Positions 25,501-35,452 of a stretch of DNA of 64,000 nucleotides are shown here, piece after piece. The stretch is from Pelecanus crispus (lineage: Eukaryota; Chordata; Aves; Pelecaniformes; Pelecanidae): contig NC_134643.1 in the NCBI RefSeq assembly GCF_030463565.1, positions 1,932,001 through 1,996,000 on the forward strand. Direction: 5' to 3'. Both the position numbers and the translations under genes were made by a program. A model generated the notes under the pieces. That model had not been told where the DNA came from and did no database searches. It was given only the letters and a program-made list of their open reading frames with translations. Numbering within the stretch: position 1 is the stretch's first letter; every line of letters begins with the position of its first letter.

Positions 25501-27467
25501 CCTCCAGCTTTCAGCTTTCTTTTGCTGTTGACTCTGGTGGCAACTTTTTATCTCATATTTGCTTCTCTGGATCTATGCAGAAGCCCGTGACTCTGCCTGG
25601 CTGCTCAGGTTTAGCATCCTGGAAAACTGCTTCACCAATACTTTATACCCTTGTTGCCATATGTATACATTACTGAAGTTGCTACGTGCTGAACACAAGT
25701 CTGCTGAGGTCATGGTTATACCTCTGATGACCTTCAGGAGCAGCAGCATCTGCTCAATCCTCTTCTGAACAGTGGCATGGAGGAAGGATAAGAATATATG
25801 GTATGAGAACTTTTAGTAACTATCTGGGGTAATGCGTCAGCTTGTAGTCTACTCCATCTTCCTTACTTGCATACCACTACATCTCCAAAAACATGGTTTA
25901 GAGTGAACCATCTATAAATACCAAGCTTGCAGCCCTTATGTGGATTCTTGTCAACATCTCTGCAACCCCCAGGAGGCCTTTGGGAAAGGCACCACTTTGG
26001 GTAGGCAACACTCAGTCCGTTAGCACAGGATGTTCCTTGCGAGCATTTATTTTTTCATGATGAAGAGAAGAAAAACAACCATCCTCCCAACAAGGACAAG
26101 CTGTGGGTGCTTCCCCAGGAGCAGCGGCTGCCTTTCTCCAGCCCCCCGCAGCAACGATGCATTGCTGCCATGTTCCCCATGCTGGGCTTTTCCCTCAAAC
26201 TCACCATAAAGCCAAGCCAAAGCTTTCACAGTCTTGGCCACCTGCAGACAAGAGAAGAGTTGCGAAATAAAAACCAACCCACTGACAAACATGCTTTTTT
26301 CCCCCAGCTTTTAGTCCACTGTAACAAGCTATTTCCTTCGACCGCTTGTGAAGGTCAATGGACGTTTTCTTAAATTCATTACAAGGAGGGTAATGGGGTT
26401 TCTTTCAAGCCTTTCCGGTGATGCAGCACCATTTTCTCTGCACAAGGCTTTTAAAGTCAAGATTTTCAACTTACCATAACTTACAGCTTTCAACAGCAAA
26501 TGGAGGTAGGCTTAATCTTACAGATATCAGCTTTAAAGATGAATGTACAGGAAGGATTTCCCCTACAGTGTGACACAATCTGCCTATAGTTTGTTACACT
26601 GTCTAGCAGCAAACAAATAATGTTATGCACAATTTTTTTTTTACCACGGGGAAAGGAAAAAGGAGACAAGCCCCATGTGACAGACATTTATGTGCTCCTG
26701 GAAAGTGATGGTAGAAAGAGCCATACAAATCTTCCATTCTCCTTTTCCTTATCAGACAATAAACAAATATGAGTAGAATTAATTTTGCTTTAAGAGAAAT
26801 CCTCTGGGGATGTTATTGGCAGGCAAAAGGGGTTGTGTCCAAGCCTCCAGCTGGCAATTTTACAGCCTTGTGTTTGGTCAGTGGCTGCAATTTTGTGGTT
26901 ATTTGTTCCAGTATAAGTAACCCTTGCCTCCTAGGATCTGATTTAATAGCATAAAATAAAGGCTTGTGACAAAAATCTACTAGGTCTCTTTGAGGAAAGG
27001 GTGCAATGCTTCTCACCAATAACGTTACAAACTGAGAACTGAAATTCCCAAAAGTCAGGAAACCCAGAAGTTACGACCCAAAGCAATCTCAAGACAGAAA
27101 ACCCCTTTTATGGTTTCATCAATGTTTCCCACTCCACTCCCATCACCCCAAATGGAAAGGGAGCTAAATTTCAAAAAAATCCCAGTGGAGATCCCCTGCA
27201 AACCTCTGAGCTCCGCACACCCCACCCTGTCTCTCACTAGCCTCCTGCTAGATTCCTTGGTGGTAAAGTCACACTTCCAGAAACTCCCAACATGGAGCAA
27301 TTTCTCTTGTGAAGCTCAGGAGCAGCTTTCGGAAAGGCAGGATCCTCTTCAGCTAGATGCCGCAAATGCAACAGGGGCTCATACCCATCATCTGGGTGTT
27401 CCTCTGGGCAGCAAACCCACCCCATTTCTACCAATTCTGCCAACTTATGTCCGAAACATCAAGTTTT
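22580..27467. other. 4.9 kb intergenic stretch without recognised gene or repeat
   Basis: AT-rich, no CR1 or LTR seen. The longer open frames (24754-25088 plus, 26047-26292 minus, 27110-27472 plus) lack recognisable domains and convincing exon boundaries, so I do not call them. Confidence 0.4.
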
Positions 27468-29458
27468 CATAGAATCGTTTAGGTTGGAAAAAACCTTTAA
27501 GATCATCAAGTCCAACTGTTAACCTAACACTGCCAAGTCCACCGCTAAACCATGTCCCTAAGTGCCATGTCAACACGTCTTTTAAACATCTCCAGGGTGT
27601 CATGGAGGTACACTAAGACTAACCCAAATGAAGGACAAACTCGAACAACTTTATTCCACAAAACAGCCAAAACCACACAACAGAAACCAATGAGAAACAG
27701 GGGTAAACCAAAAATCAGTCAACACTCCCATAATATTTAACACGTAACAGGTTCGAGGTGTCGGTCGGGGTGTTACTACACATCAACACACACAGGAATG
27801 ATGACCCAAAGTGCATGCACACCCTCGCTCACAGAGGGAAACTGTCTCACATGGGTACCCAGAAGATGTAATCGCTCACCTGGGGAGGATGGGCAAGGGC
27901 TCCCTCAAGGATCCATCCAGAAGAAAACACTCACCAAAAGGAGGTGAGGGCACTCAGTCCCGGGAAGTTTCCTCAGGTGGCGTCCCAACCCAAGGGGAGA
28001 GGCTTCCAACACAGACCTGCTGCTCTGAGAAGACCACTCCAAGGGGGTCTCCTGCAGCACCCCATTTATACACTGGGTTGGATCTGACCTGTGGTTATGA
28101 TCTAGAAGCTTCTCTGAGCCAAGGTGCCTCATTGGCTGTGGGCCCTGTCTGTTAACTGAGGGGCCCCACCTCTCCTGCTGCCCCTACTGAGGGGTGTATG
28201 TGCCCGGGGGCACGGTGAGGAACAAAATGAGGGGCAAAAAGCTGGTGATCGCCATGTTAAAAGCCCTGATCTTCATCGGGGGTGGGGGCGGCGTGTACCT
28301 GTCACACAGGGGTGGTGACTCTGCCACTTCCCTGGGCAGCCTGTTCCAACGCTTGACAACCCTTTCCATGAAGATGGAAATTTCTCCTAATATCCAACCT
28401 AAACCTCCCCTGGCGCAGTGTGAGCCCATTTCCTCTCGTCCTATCGCTAGCTACTTGGGAGAAGAGACCAACACCCACCTCACTACACCCTCCTGTCAGG
28501 CAGTTGTAGAGAGCGATCAGGTCTCCCCTCAGCCTCCTCTTCTCCAGGCTGAACACCCCCAGCTCCCTCAGCCGCTCCCCACCAGCCCTGTGCTCCAGAC
28601 CCTTCCCCAGCTCCATTGCCCTTCTCTGGACACGCTCCAGCACCTCAATGTCCTTCTTGCATTGAGGGGCCCAAAACTGGACACAGTATTCCAGGTGCGG
28701 CCTCACAAGTGCCGAGTACAGGGGCACAATCACCTCCCTGCTCCTGCTGGCCACACTATTCCTGACACAAGCCAGGATGCTGTTGGCCTTCTTGGCCACC
28801 TGGGCACACTGCTGGCTCATGTTCAGCCGCTGTCAACCAACACCCCCAGATCCTTTTCGGCCAGGCAGCTTTCCAGCCACTCTTGCCCAAGCCTGGAGCG
28901 CTGCATGGGGTTGTTGCGACCCAAGTGCAGGACCTGGCACTTGGCCTTGTTGAACCTCACACAGTTGGCCTCGGCCCATCGGTCCAGCCTGTCCAGGTCC
29001 CTCTGCAGGCCCTTCCTACCCTCCAGCAGATCGACACTCCTGCCCAACTTGGTGTCATCTGCAGACTTACTGAGGGTGCACTCGATTGCCTCATCTGATC
29101 ATTGATAAAGACATTAAACAGAACTGGCCCCAATACTGAGCCCTGGGGAAGACCGCTGGTGACCGGCTGCCAACTGGATTTAATTCTATTCACCACAACT
29201 TTTTGGGCCCGGTCATCCAGCCAGTTCTTTACCCAGTGAAGAGTATGCCCATCCAAGCCATGAGCAGCCAGTTTCTCCAGGAGAATGCTGTTTGAAATGG
29301 CGTCAAAGGCTTTATTAAAGTCTAGGTAGACAACATCCACAGACTTTCCCTCATCCACTGAGTGGGTCACCGTGTCATAGAAAGAGATCAGGTTAGTCAA
29401 GCAGGACCTGCCTGTCATAAGCCCATGCTGACTGGGCCTGACCACCTGGTTGTCCTGT
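27468..29458 (-). mobile_element. CR1 LINE interrupted by an LTR
   Basis: One minus-oriented CR1, 3' end at 27468 (CATAGAATCGTTTAGG), split into 27468-27597 and 28312-29458. The coding part gives RT and ORF2 C-terminal segments: [20 protein letters not shown], then [44 protein letters not shown] and [13 protein letters not shown]. The YLDF..KAFD segment is in frame here, unlike the copies at 33110 and 60580. It is 5'-truncated. Confidence 0.92.
27598..28306 (-). mobile_element. Solo LTR nested in CR1 with perfect 5-bp target duplication
   Basis: A 709-bp element ending TGTCATGG / CCTGTCACA, flanked by CAGGG at both 27593-27597 and 28307-28311. Removing one CAGGG and the insert restores the CR1 reading across CTCCAGGG/TGGTGACTC. 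In the minus sense a TATAAATGG box (complement near 28063-28071) and an AATAAA (complement 27650-27655) are spaced as in an LTR. It is a different family from the TGTCCTGG LTRs. Confidence 0.88.
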
Positions 29459-29565
29459 AGAAAGGTTTCCTATTGAAAATGTGCCGTTCTCAGGCATCAC
29501 AATTCTCCAATTGGGCCAATATAAACTCTCGCACATAGTTTTGCTTATTGAAGATTAGATTCATA

Positions 29566-29916
29566 GAATTGTAGAATTGTTTAGGTTGGAAAAGACCTTT
29601 AAGATCATCCAGTCTGACCATTAACTTAACACTACCAAGTCTACCACCTTACTGAGGGTGCACTCAATCCCCTCATCCAGATCGTTGATAAAGATAGTAA
29701 ACAAGACTGGCCCCAAAACAGAGCCCTGGGGAACACTGCTCATGACCAGTCACCAACTGGACTTCACTCCACGAACCACAGTTCTCTGGACTCGGCCACC
29801 CAGCCAGTTTTTTACCCAGCAAAGAGTACGCCTGTCCAAGCCATGAGCTGCCAGCTTCCTAAGGAGAATGCTATGGGAGATGGTGTCAAAGGCTTTGCTG
29901 AAGTCCAGGTAGTTGA
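29566..29916 (-). mobile_element. CR1 LINE with large internal deletion
   Basis: From its 3' tail at 29566 the sequence runs through the 3' UTR and then, near 29648, jumps directly to the RT region. That region includes the complement of [17 protein letters not shown] and WVKNWLGG. The ORF2 C-terminal 800 bp or so present in the other copies are missing. Confidence 0.85.
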
Positions 29917-30110
29917 TCTTAGAGGTCCTTTCCAATCTTAGTGATTCCTAGTTTTTACTTTCATTAAAAATAATCCAGCCACCAAGCCAGGAAACATGAA
30001 ATTGCTACTCTACCCTTAATTGGTTTAGTGGTGGACTTGGCAGTGTTAGGTTAATGGTTGGACTGGATGGTCTTAAACGTCTTTTCCAACCTAAACGATT
30101 CTATGATTAT
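29917..30110 (+). mobile_element. Composite element: two CR1 3' ends joined by a 68-bp spacer
   Basis: Plus-oriented. A short CR1 end (AGAGGTCCTTTCCAATCTTA) is followed by a spacer containing GATTCCTAGTTTTTACTTTC and GCCACCAAGCCAGG. A second CR1 end follows, finishing ATTCTATGATT near 30110. The same spacer and order recur on the minus strand at 41128-41310. Confidence 0.75.
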
Positions 30111-30146
30111 TTTTTAATGAAAGTAAAAACTAGGAATCATTAAGGT
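29944..30146. repeat. Imperfect inverted repeat of about 33 bp flanking a CR1 end
   Basis: GATTCCTAGTTTTTACTTTC followed by ATTAAAAATAATC (from 29944) reappears inverted as GATTATTTTTTAATG, then AAAGTAAAAACTAGGAATC, ending at about 30139. The arms enclose roughly 130 bp and could form a hairpin. Confidence 0.75.
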
Positions 30147-30575
30147 TAGAAGGGATGTCTAAGATCATCAGTCCAACTGTCAACTCAACAACACCATGCC
30201 TACTAAACCATGTCCCAAAGTGCCATGTCTACATGTTTTTTGAACCCCTCCAGGGATGGGGACTCCACCACCTCTCTGGGCAGCCTGTTCCAATGCTTGA
30301 CTACTCTTTCCATGAAGAATTTTTTTCTAATATCCAATCTAAACCTCCCCTGATGCAACTTGAGTCCATTTCCTCTCGTCCTATTGCTTGTTACTTGGGA
30401 GAAAAGACCAACACCCACCTCACTGCACCCTCCTGTCAGGCAGTTGGAGAGCACGATAAGGTCTCCCCTCAGCCTCCTCTTCTCTAGACTAAATAACCCC
30501 AGTTCCCTCAGCCGCTCCTCATAGGACTTGTGCTCCAGACCCTTCCCCAGCTTCATTGCCCTTCTCTGGACACAG
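30124..30575 (-). mobile_element. 5'-truncated CR1 LINE
   Basis: Minus-oriented copy encoding the ORF2 C-terminus ([17 protein letters not shown], then [19 protein letters not shown]) and a 3' UTR that ends in the AATGATTCCTAG variant of the tail. Confidence 0.9.
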
Positions 30576-30895
30576 AGCTTGTTTTCACAAGGATCGCAAA
30601 AATCCTCACTCAGAAACAGTTATGACATGACTGGGTTTTATATGGCTTTTGAAAGAATGCTTGTAGAAGAAGGGTAAAGTCTTTGCAGACTGTATTTTCT
30701 TTACCACATCCCAGTATTATTACCCTCAGCCATTTCTTGCATAGGCTGATTGTGAACTCTAACCTGCTGATTGCTTTTCATAACGCTCATCATATGAAAT
30801 CCGAACCTGTCCAGGGTACATAGATTAAAGATTGCACTTAATCAACAGCAATTTAAACACTGAGCCCTGGGAATCTGGGTTATCACTTAAATGGT
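30576..30895. other. Intergenic, no feature recognised
   Basis: No repeat or coding signal seen. Confidence 0.5.
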
Positions 30896-31264
30896 TGTCT
30901 TGGTTTAACCCCAGTCAGCAACTAAAGCCCCACACAGCTGCTCGCTCACTCCCCCACCTGGGATGGGGGAGAGAATCGGAAGGATAAAAGTGAGAAAACT
31001 CGTGCGTTGAGATAAAGACGGTTTAATAAGTAAAGTGAAAGCCGCGCACGCAAGCAAAACAAATCAAGCAATTAATTCACTGCTTCCCATCGGCTCAGCC
31101 ATCTCCAGGAAAGCTGGGCTCCATCACACGTAACGGTGACTTGGGAAGATAAATGCCATCACTCCGAACGTCCCACACTTCCTTCTTCTTCCCCCAGCTC
31201 TATGTGCTGAGCATGACGCCATAGGGTGTGGGATATCCCTGGGCTCAGCCGTCCCGGCATGGCC
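30896..31264 (-). mobile_element. Truncated LTR, TGTCCTGG family, minus orientation
   Basis: Begins TGTCTTGGTTTAACCCC at the R/U5 side and is cut off near 31264, so the distal U3 is missing. Its interior differs from 21217-21779 around the AT tract, suggesting a related subfamily. Confidence 0.75.
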
Positions 31265-31598
31265 CTGAATGTTTTTAGCAGCGATCCTCCGGCGTGCACA
31301 CCTTGTTCTCAAGGTTTGCGGTCTCGTTCCTTGCTCTTTCTCAAATACGCTTGTCAGGGTCAAGTGGTTTGTCAACTGGTTGGGCCACCATCAGTGAATT
31401 TATTCTGCTTCAGAGGAGGTGAACAGAGGTTAATGCTCTCTCCTTTATGGGCAGAGGGAGAACTTACACACTTCTCATGAAGAATTACTAGTTGTCCGTG
31501 AAATGTTATCGTCCAAATAGCCCTCTTCCTTCCCTTTCACAGTTATTGTTGAACTGTTTTCTGATACTTGCTGCCAAGACAAAATGACTTACGGAGAG
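31265..31598. other. Short spacer between two LTRs
   Basis: No feature recognised in this 334 bp. Confidence 0.5.
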
Positions 31599-32172
31599 TG
31601 TCCTGGTTTCAGCTGGGATAGAGTTGATTTTCTTCCTAGTAGCTGGCATAGTGCTGGGTTTTGGATTTAGTAGGAGAAGAATGTTGATAACACACTGACG
31701 GTTTAGTTGTTGCTCAGTACTGCTTATGCCAGTCAAGGACTTTTCAGCTTCCCATGCTCTGCCGGGGCACAAGAAACTGGGAGGGGGCACAGCCAGAATA
31801 GTTGATCCAAACTGCCCAAAGGGCTATTCCATACCATATGACGTCATGCTCAGTATAGAAACTGGGGGGGGTTGGCCAGGGAGGAGCGATCGCTGCTCGG
31901 GAACTGTCTGGGTATTGGTCGGCTGGTGGTGAGCAATTGCATTGTGTATCACTTGCTTTGTGTATTGTTATTATTATTATTATTACTACTACTATATTGT
32001 TATTATTATCATTACTATTTTACTTTATTTCAATTATTAAACTGTTCTTATCTCAACCCAGGGGTTTTTCTCACTCTTACTTCTCCGATTCTCTCCCCCA
32101 TCCCACCGGGGCAGGGGGAGTGAGCGAGCAGCTGCGTGGTGCTGAGTTGGTGGCTGGAGCTAAACCATGACA
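31599..32172 (+). mobile_element. Solo LTR, TGTCCTGG family, plus orientation, with intact CRE motif
   Basis: 574 bp from TGTCCTGG to CATGACA, flanked by GAGAG and GATAG. The U3 has a consensus TGACGTCA (31839-31846) about 10 bp before CAGTATAG. A (TTA)n tract lies at 31965-32000. No internal region follows. Confidence 0.87.
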
Positions 32173-32334
32173 GATAGAAAAGGAAATGGAGACAGGCAAA
32201 GCCAGGAGGCCACAAGCGAGGAGCTGTAGGGTGTTTTTTGGAGGATTTGTTGTAAGCAGGACCTGTGGGAGCAGTGCAGTCCCAGGCGTACTGGAGGTTG
32301 GAGTCCAACTACAGAAGCTCTGCAGATCTTTGGA

Positions 32335-34285
32335 AGAAGGGGCAGCAACTCAGGAGGTGTACAGGGATCTTGTTAGGCCCTGCAGGGAGGAAATTAGAAA
32401 AGCAAAAGCCCAGCTAGAACTCAACCTGGCCAATGCTGTAAAAGACAATAAAAAATGCTTTTATAAGTACATTAGCAATAAAAGGAGAGCCAAGGAGGAT
32501 CTCCATCCTTTGCTGGATGTGGGGGGGAACATTGTCACCAAGGACAAGGAAAAGGCTGAGGTACTTAACGCCTTCTTTGCCTCTGTGTTTAACAGCCAGA
32601 CCGGTCATCCCCAGGGTACTCAGGCCCCTGAGCTAGAGGATAGGGATGGGGACCAGAATGGAGCCCTCATAGTCCAGGAGGAAGCAGTTAACGACCTGCT
32701 ATGCCACCTGGACGCTCACAAGTCTATGGGGCCAGATGGGATCCACCCGAGAGTGCTGAGGGAGCTGGCGGAGGAGCTCGCCAAGCCACTCTCCATCATC
32801 TATCAGCAGTCCTGGTTAACAGGGGAGGTCCCTGATGACTGGAGGCTTGCCAATGTGACGCCCATCTACAAGAAGGGCCGGAAGGAGGACCCGGGGAACT
32901 ACAGGCCTGTCAGCCTGAGCTTGGTGCCGGGGAAGACTATGGAGAGGTTCATCTTGAGTGAACTCAACAGGCAAGTGCAGGTCAGCCAGGGGATCAGACC
33001 CAGCCAGCATGGGTTCATGAAAGGCAGGTCCTGCTTGACCAACCTGATCTCCTTTTATGACCTGGTGACCCGCCTGGTAGATGATGGAAAGGCTGTGGAT
33101 GTCATTTACCTGGACTTTTTAGCAAAGCTTTTGACACCATCTCCCACAATACTCTCCTTGGGAAGCTGGCAGCTCATGGCTTGCATGGGCGTAGTCTTCG
33201 CTGGGTAAAAAACTGGTTGGGTGGCCGAGCCCAGAGAGTAGTGGTGAATGGAGTTAAGTGCAGTTGGCGGCTGGTCACCAGCGGTGTTTCCCAGGGCTCA
33301 GTATTGGGGCCAGTTCTGTTTAATGTCTTTATCGATGATCAGATGAGGCAATCGAGTGCACCCTCAGTAAGTCTGCAGATGACACCAAGTTGGACAGGAG
33401 TGTCGATCTGCTGGAGGGTAGGATGGCCCTGCAGAGGGACCTGGACAGGCTGGACCGATGGGCCGAGGCCAACTGTATGAGGTTTAACAAGGCCAAGTGC
33501 CGGGTCCTGCACTTCGGTCACAACAACCCCATGCAGCGCTCCAGGCTTGGGGAAGAGTGGCTGGAAAGCTGCCTGGCCGAAAAGGATCTGGGGGTGTTGG
33601 TTGACAGCCGGCTGAACATGAGCCAGCAGTGTGCCCAGGTGGCCAGGAAGGCCAACAGCATCCTGGCTTGTGTCAGGAATGCTGTGGCCAGCAGGAGCAG
33701 GGAGGTGATTGTCCCTCTGTACTCGGCGCTGGTGAGGTCGCACCTGGAATGCTGTGTCCAGTTTTGGGCCCCTCAATGCAAGAAGGACATTGAGGTGCTG
33801 GAGCATGTCCAGAGAAGGGCAACGAAGCTGGGGAAGGGTCTGGAGCACAGGGCTGGTGGGGAGCAGCTGAGGGAACTGGGATTGTTTAGCTTAGAGAAGA
33901 GGAGGCTGAGGGGAGACCTTATCGCTCTTCTACAACTCCCTGACAGGAGGGTGCAGTGAGGTGGGTGTTGGTCTCTTCTCCCATGTAGTTAGCGATAGGA
34001 CAAGAGGAAATGGGCTCAAGCTGCGCCAGGGGAGGTTTAGGTTGGAAATTAGGAAAAATTTCTTTACGGAAAGGGTAGTCAAGCATTGGAACAGGCTGCC
34101 CAGAGAGGTGGTGGAGTCCCCATCCCTGGAAGTGTTCAAAAAACGGGTAGACGTGGCACTTTGGGACATGGTTTAGTCTAGTCTACCCTTGATTGGTTTA
34201 GAGTGGACTTGGTAGTGTGGGTTAATGGTTGGACTGGATGATCTTAAAGGTCTTTTCCAACCTAAATGATTCTATGATTCTATAA
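32335..34285 (+). mobile_element. Longest CR1 LINE copy, about 1.95 kb
   Basis: Plus-oriented, 5'-truncated. It begins inside ORF2 (LYRDL/REEIRKAKAQLELNLANAV-type linker), continues through the RT fingers/palm (SMGPDGIHPRVLRELAEEL, then [37 protein letters not shown] and [18 protein letters not shown]), and ends with the C-terminal block and 3' tail at 34285. A two-base insertion after YLDF (near 33118) breaks the frame, and the xDD box reads SADD. Another frame break lies near 33930. It is not functional as read. Confidence 0.94.
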
Positions 34286-34429
34286 CTCTATCTTCCAGGG
34301 CCTTGAATCATAGCTTGAGTTCCAGTTTTGAGGTTTGCCCAGGGACCAGCAAGCTCCAGCTCCAGCACTGTGATATCTCCATCCCCAGGGTCCCTTCCCC
34401 AGGGCATCGCACCCAGCCAGACCCCCCCA

Positions 34430-35205
34430 GGTACTGGAGGGGAGGAATTGCATCCTGCTGGGCAATGCATCCCCATGACAAGTACTGCATCGTCTCCTGC
34501 CAGGAATTGCATCCCTCCCCAAGGTACTGCATCCGGCCAGTACCACATCCCCGCTGGGTACCACGGCCCTCTTGGGTATTACACCCCCAAACCGAGCACC
34601 GCAGTGACCCCTGGGTGTTGCATCACCCCAGGTGCTGCTTTCCCTCGGGGTATTGCACCCCCCCCCCCCCGCCCTGGGCATCACATCCCCTGGTATTGCA
34701 TCCCCCTGGGTAGTGCAACCCCCCCCCTTCAGATATTTCATCCCCCTGGTATTGCACCCCCCTCCCAGGTATTGCACACTCCCCGGTATTGCATATTGCA
34801 CACCCCCCCCTCGGTATTGCAACCCCCCCCATACTGCATCCCCCCGCCGGCCCCGGTATTGCACACCCCCCCTCCAGTATTGCACCCCCTCCCAGGTGTT
34901 CCGTCCTCCCCCCCCCCCCCAAGTATTGCATCCCCTCCCCGGTATTGAACCCCCCCCCGGTATTATATTCCCCCCTTCCCCCGGCATTGCACCCCCCTCG
35001 CCTCATATTGCACCCCCCCCCCCCTCCCCCGGGTATTGCACCCCCCCGGTATTGCACCTCCCCACCCATACTGCACCCCCCCCCCCCCCCCGATATTGCA
35101 CCCCTCCCCCGTATTGCACTATTGCACGCCCCCCGGTATTGCACCCCCCCCCCCCCGATATTCCCCCCCTTTCCTCGGGTACCGAATCCTCCCGGGCGCT
35201 GCATC
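34430..35205. repeat. C-rich minisatellite upstream of IL15RA
   Basis: Tens of degenerate tandem units of about 15-25 bp, each with a GTATTGCA core followed by a run of C (runs reach about 14). The plus strand is almost free of G over the core of the array, so the minus strand is G-rich with many runs of 4 or more G. It lies about 175-950 bp before the IL15RA ATG. All open frames here are low-complexity artefacts. Confidence 0.93.
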
Positions 35206-35379
35206 CACCCCCCCCGCCCCTCCCTCGCTCCCCATCCCGGCGGAGCGGTTCGTCCCCCCCGGTCCTCGCAGGTCGAAAACGAAAGCGAAAGGGGAAGGGG
35301 AAGGGGAAGACGGACCCAGACCGGCGGCGGGAGCCCGGAGCTCCCTGGCCCGGTCCGACCCCGGGGCCGCCGCCGTCCC
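35206..35379 (+). promoter_or_regulatory. IL15RA: GC-rich 5' region of IL15RA
   Basis: CpG-rich sequence with GAAAGCGAAAGGGG at about 35280-35293, which resembles an interferon-response/IRF-type GAAA repeat. That would fit the interferon inducibility known for IL15RA, but this is inference from a short motif. No TATA box is seen. Confidence 0.4.
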
Positions 35380-35452
35380 ATGGCGCGGCCGCTGCTGCCG
35401 GTGCTCTGCGGTACCGTCGCCCTCCTGCTGCCCTGGGTCGCCTCCGATACCG
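35380..35452 (+). CDS. IL15RA: IL15RA exon 1, signal peptide
   Basis: Starts [20 protein letters not shown], a typical short n-region plus hydrophobic core, with likely cleavage after VAS. The donor is ACCG|GTAAGC. The ATG is preceded by CCGTCCC, an acceptable start context, and a 4.5 kb intron follows. Confidence 0.88.

Noticed and set aside
26047-26292. 81-codon minus-strand frame between LTR clusters
   Set aside because: No recognisable domain, no splice partners and no repeat copy in the window; indistinguishable from a chance frame.
32186-33208. 340-codon open frame as a host reverse transcriptase gene
   Set aside because: It is the RT region of a CR1 with a frameshift after YLDF and a normal CR1 3' tail at 34285. 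Its first 50 codons lie in unrelated flanking sequence.
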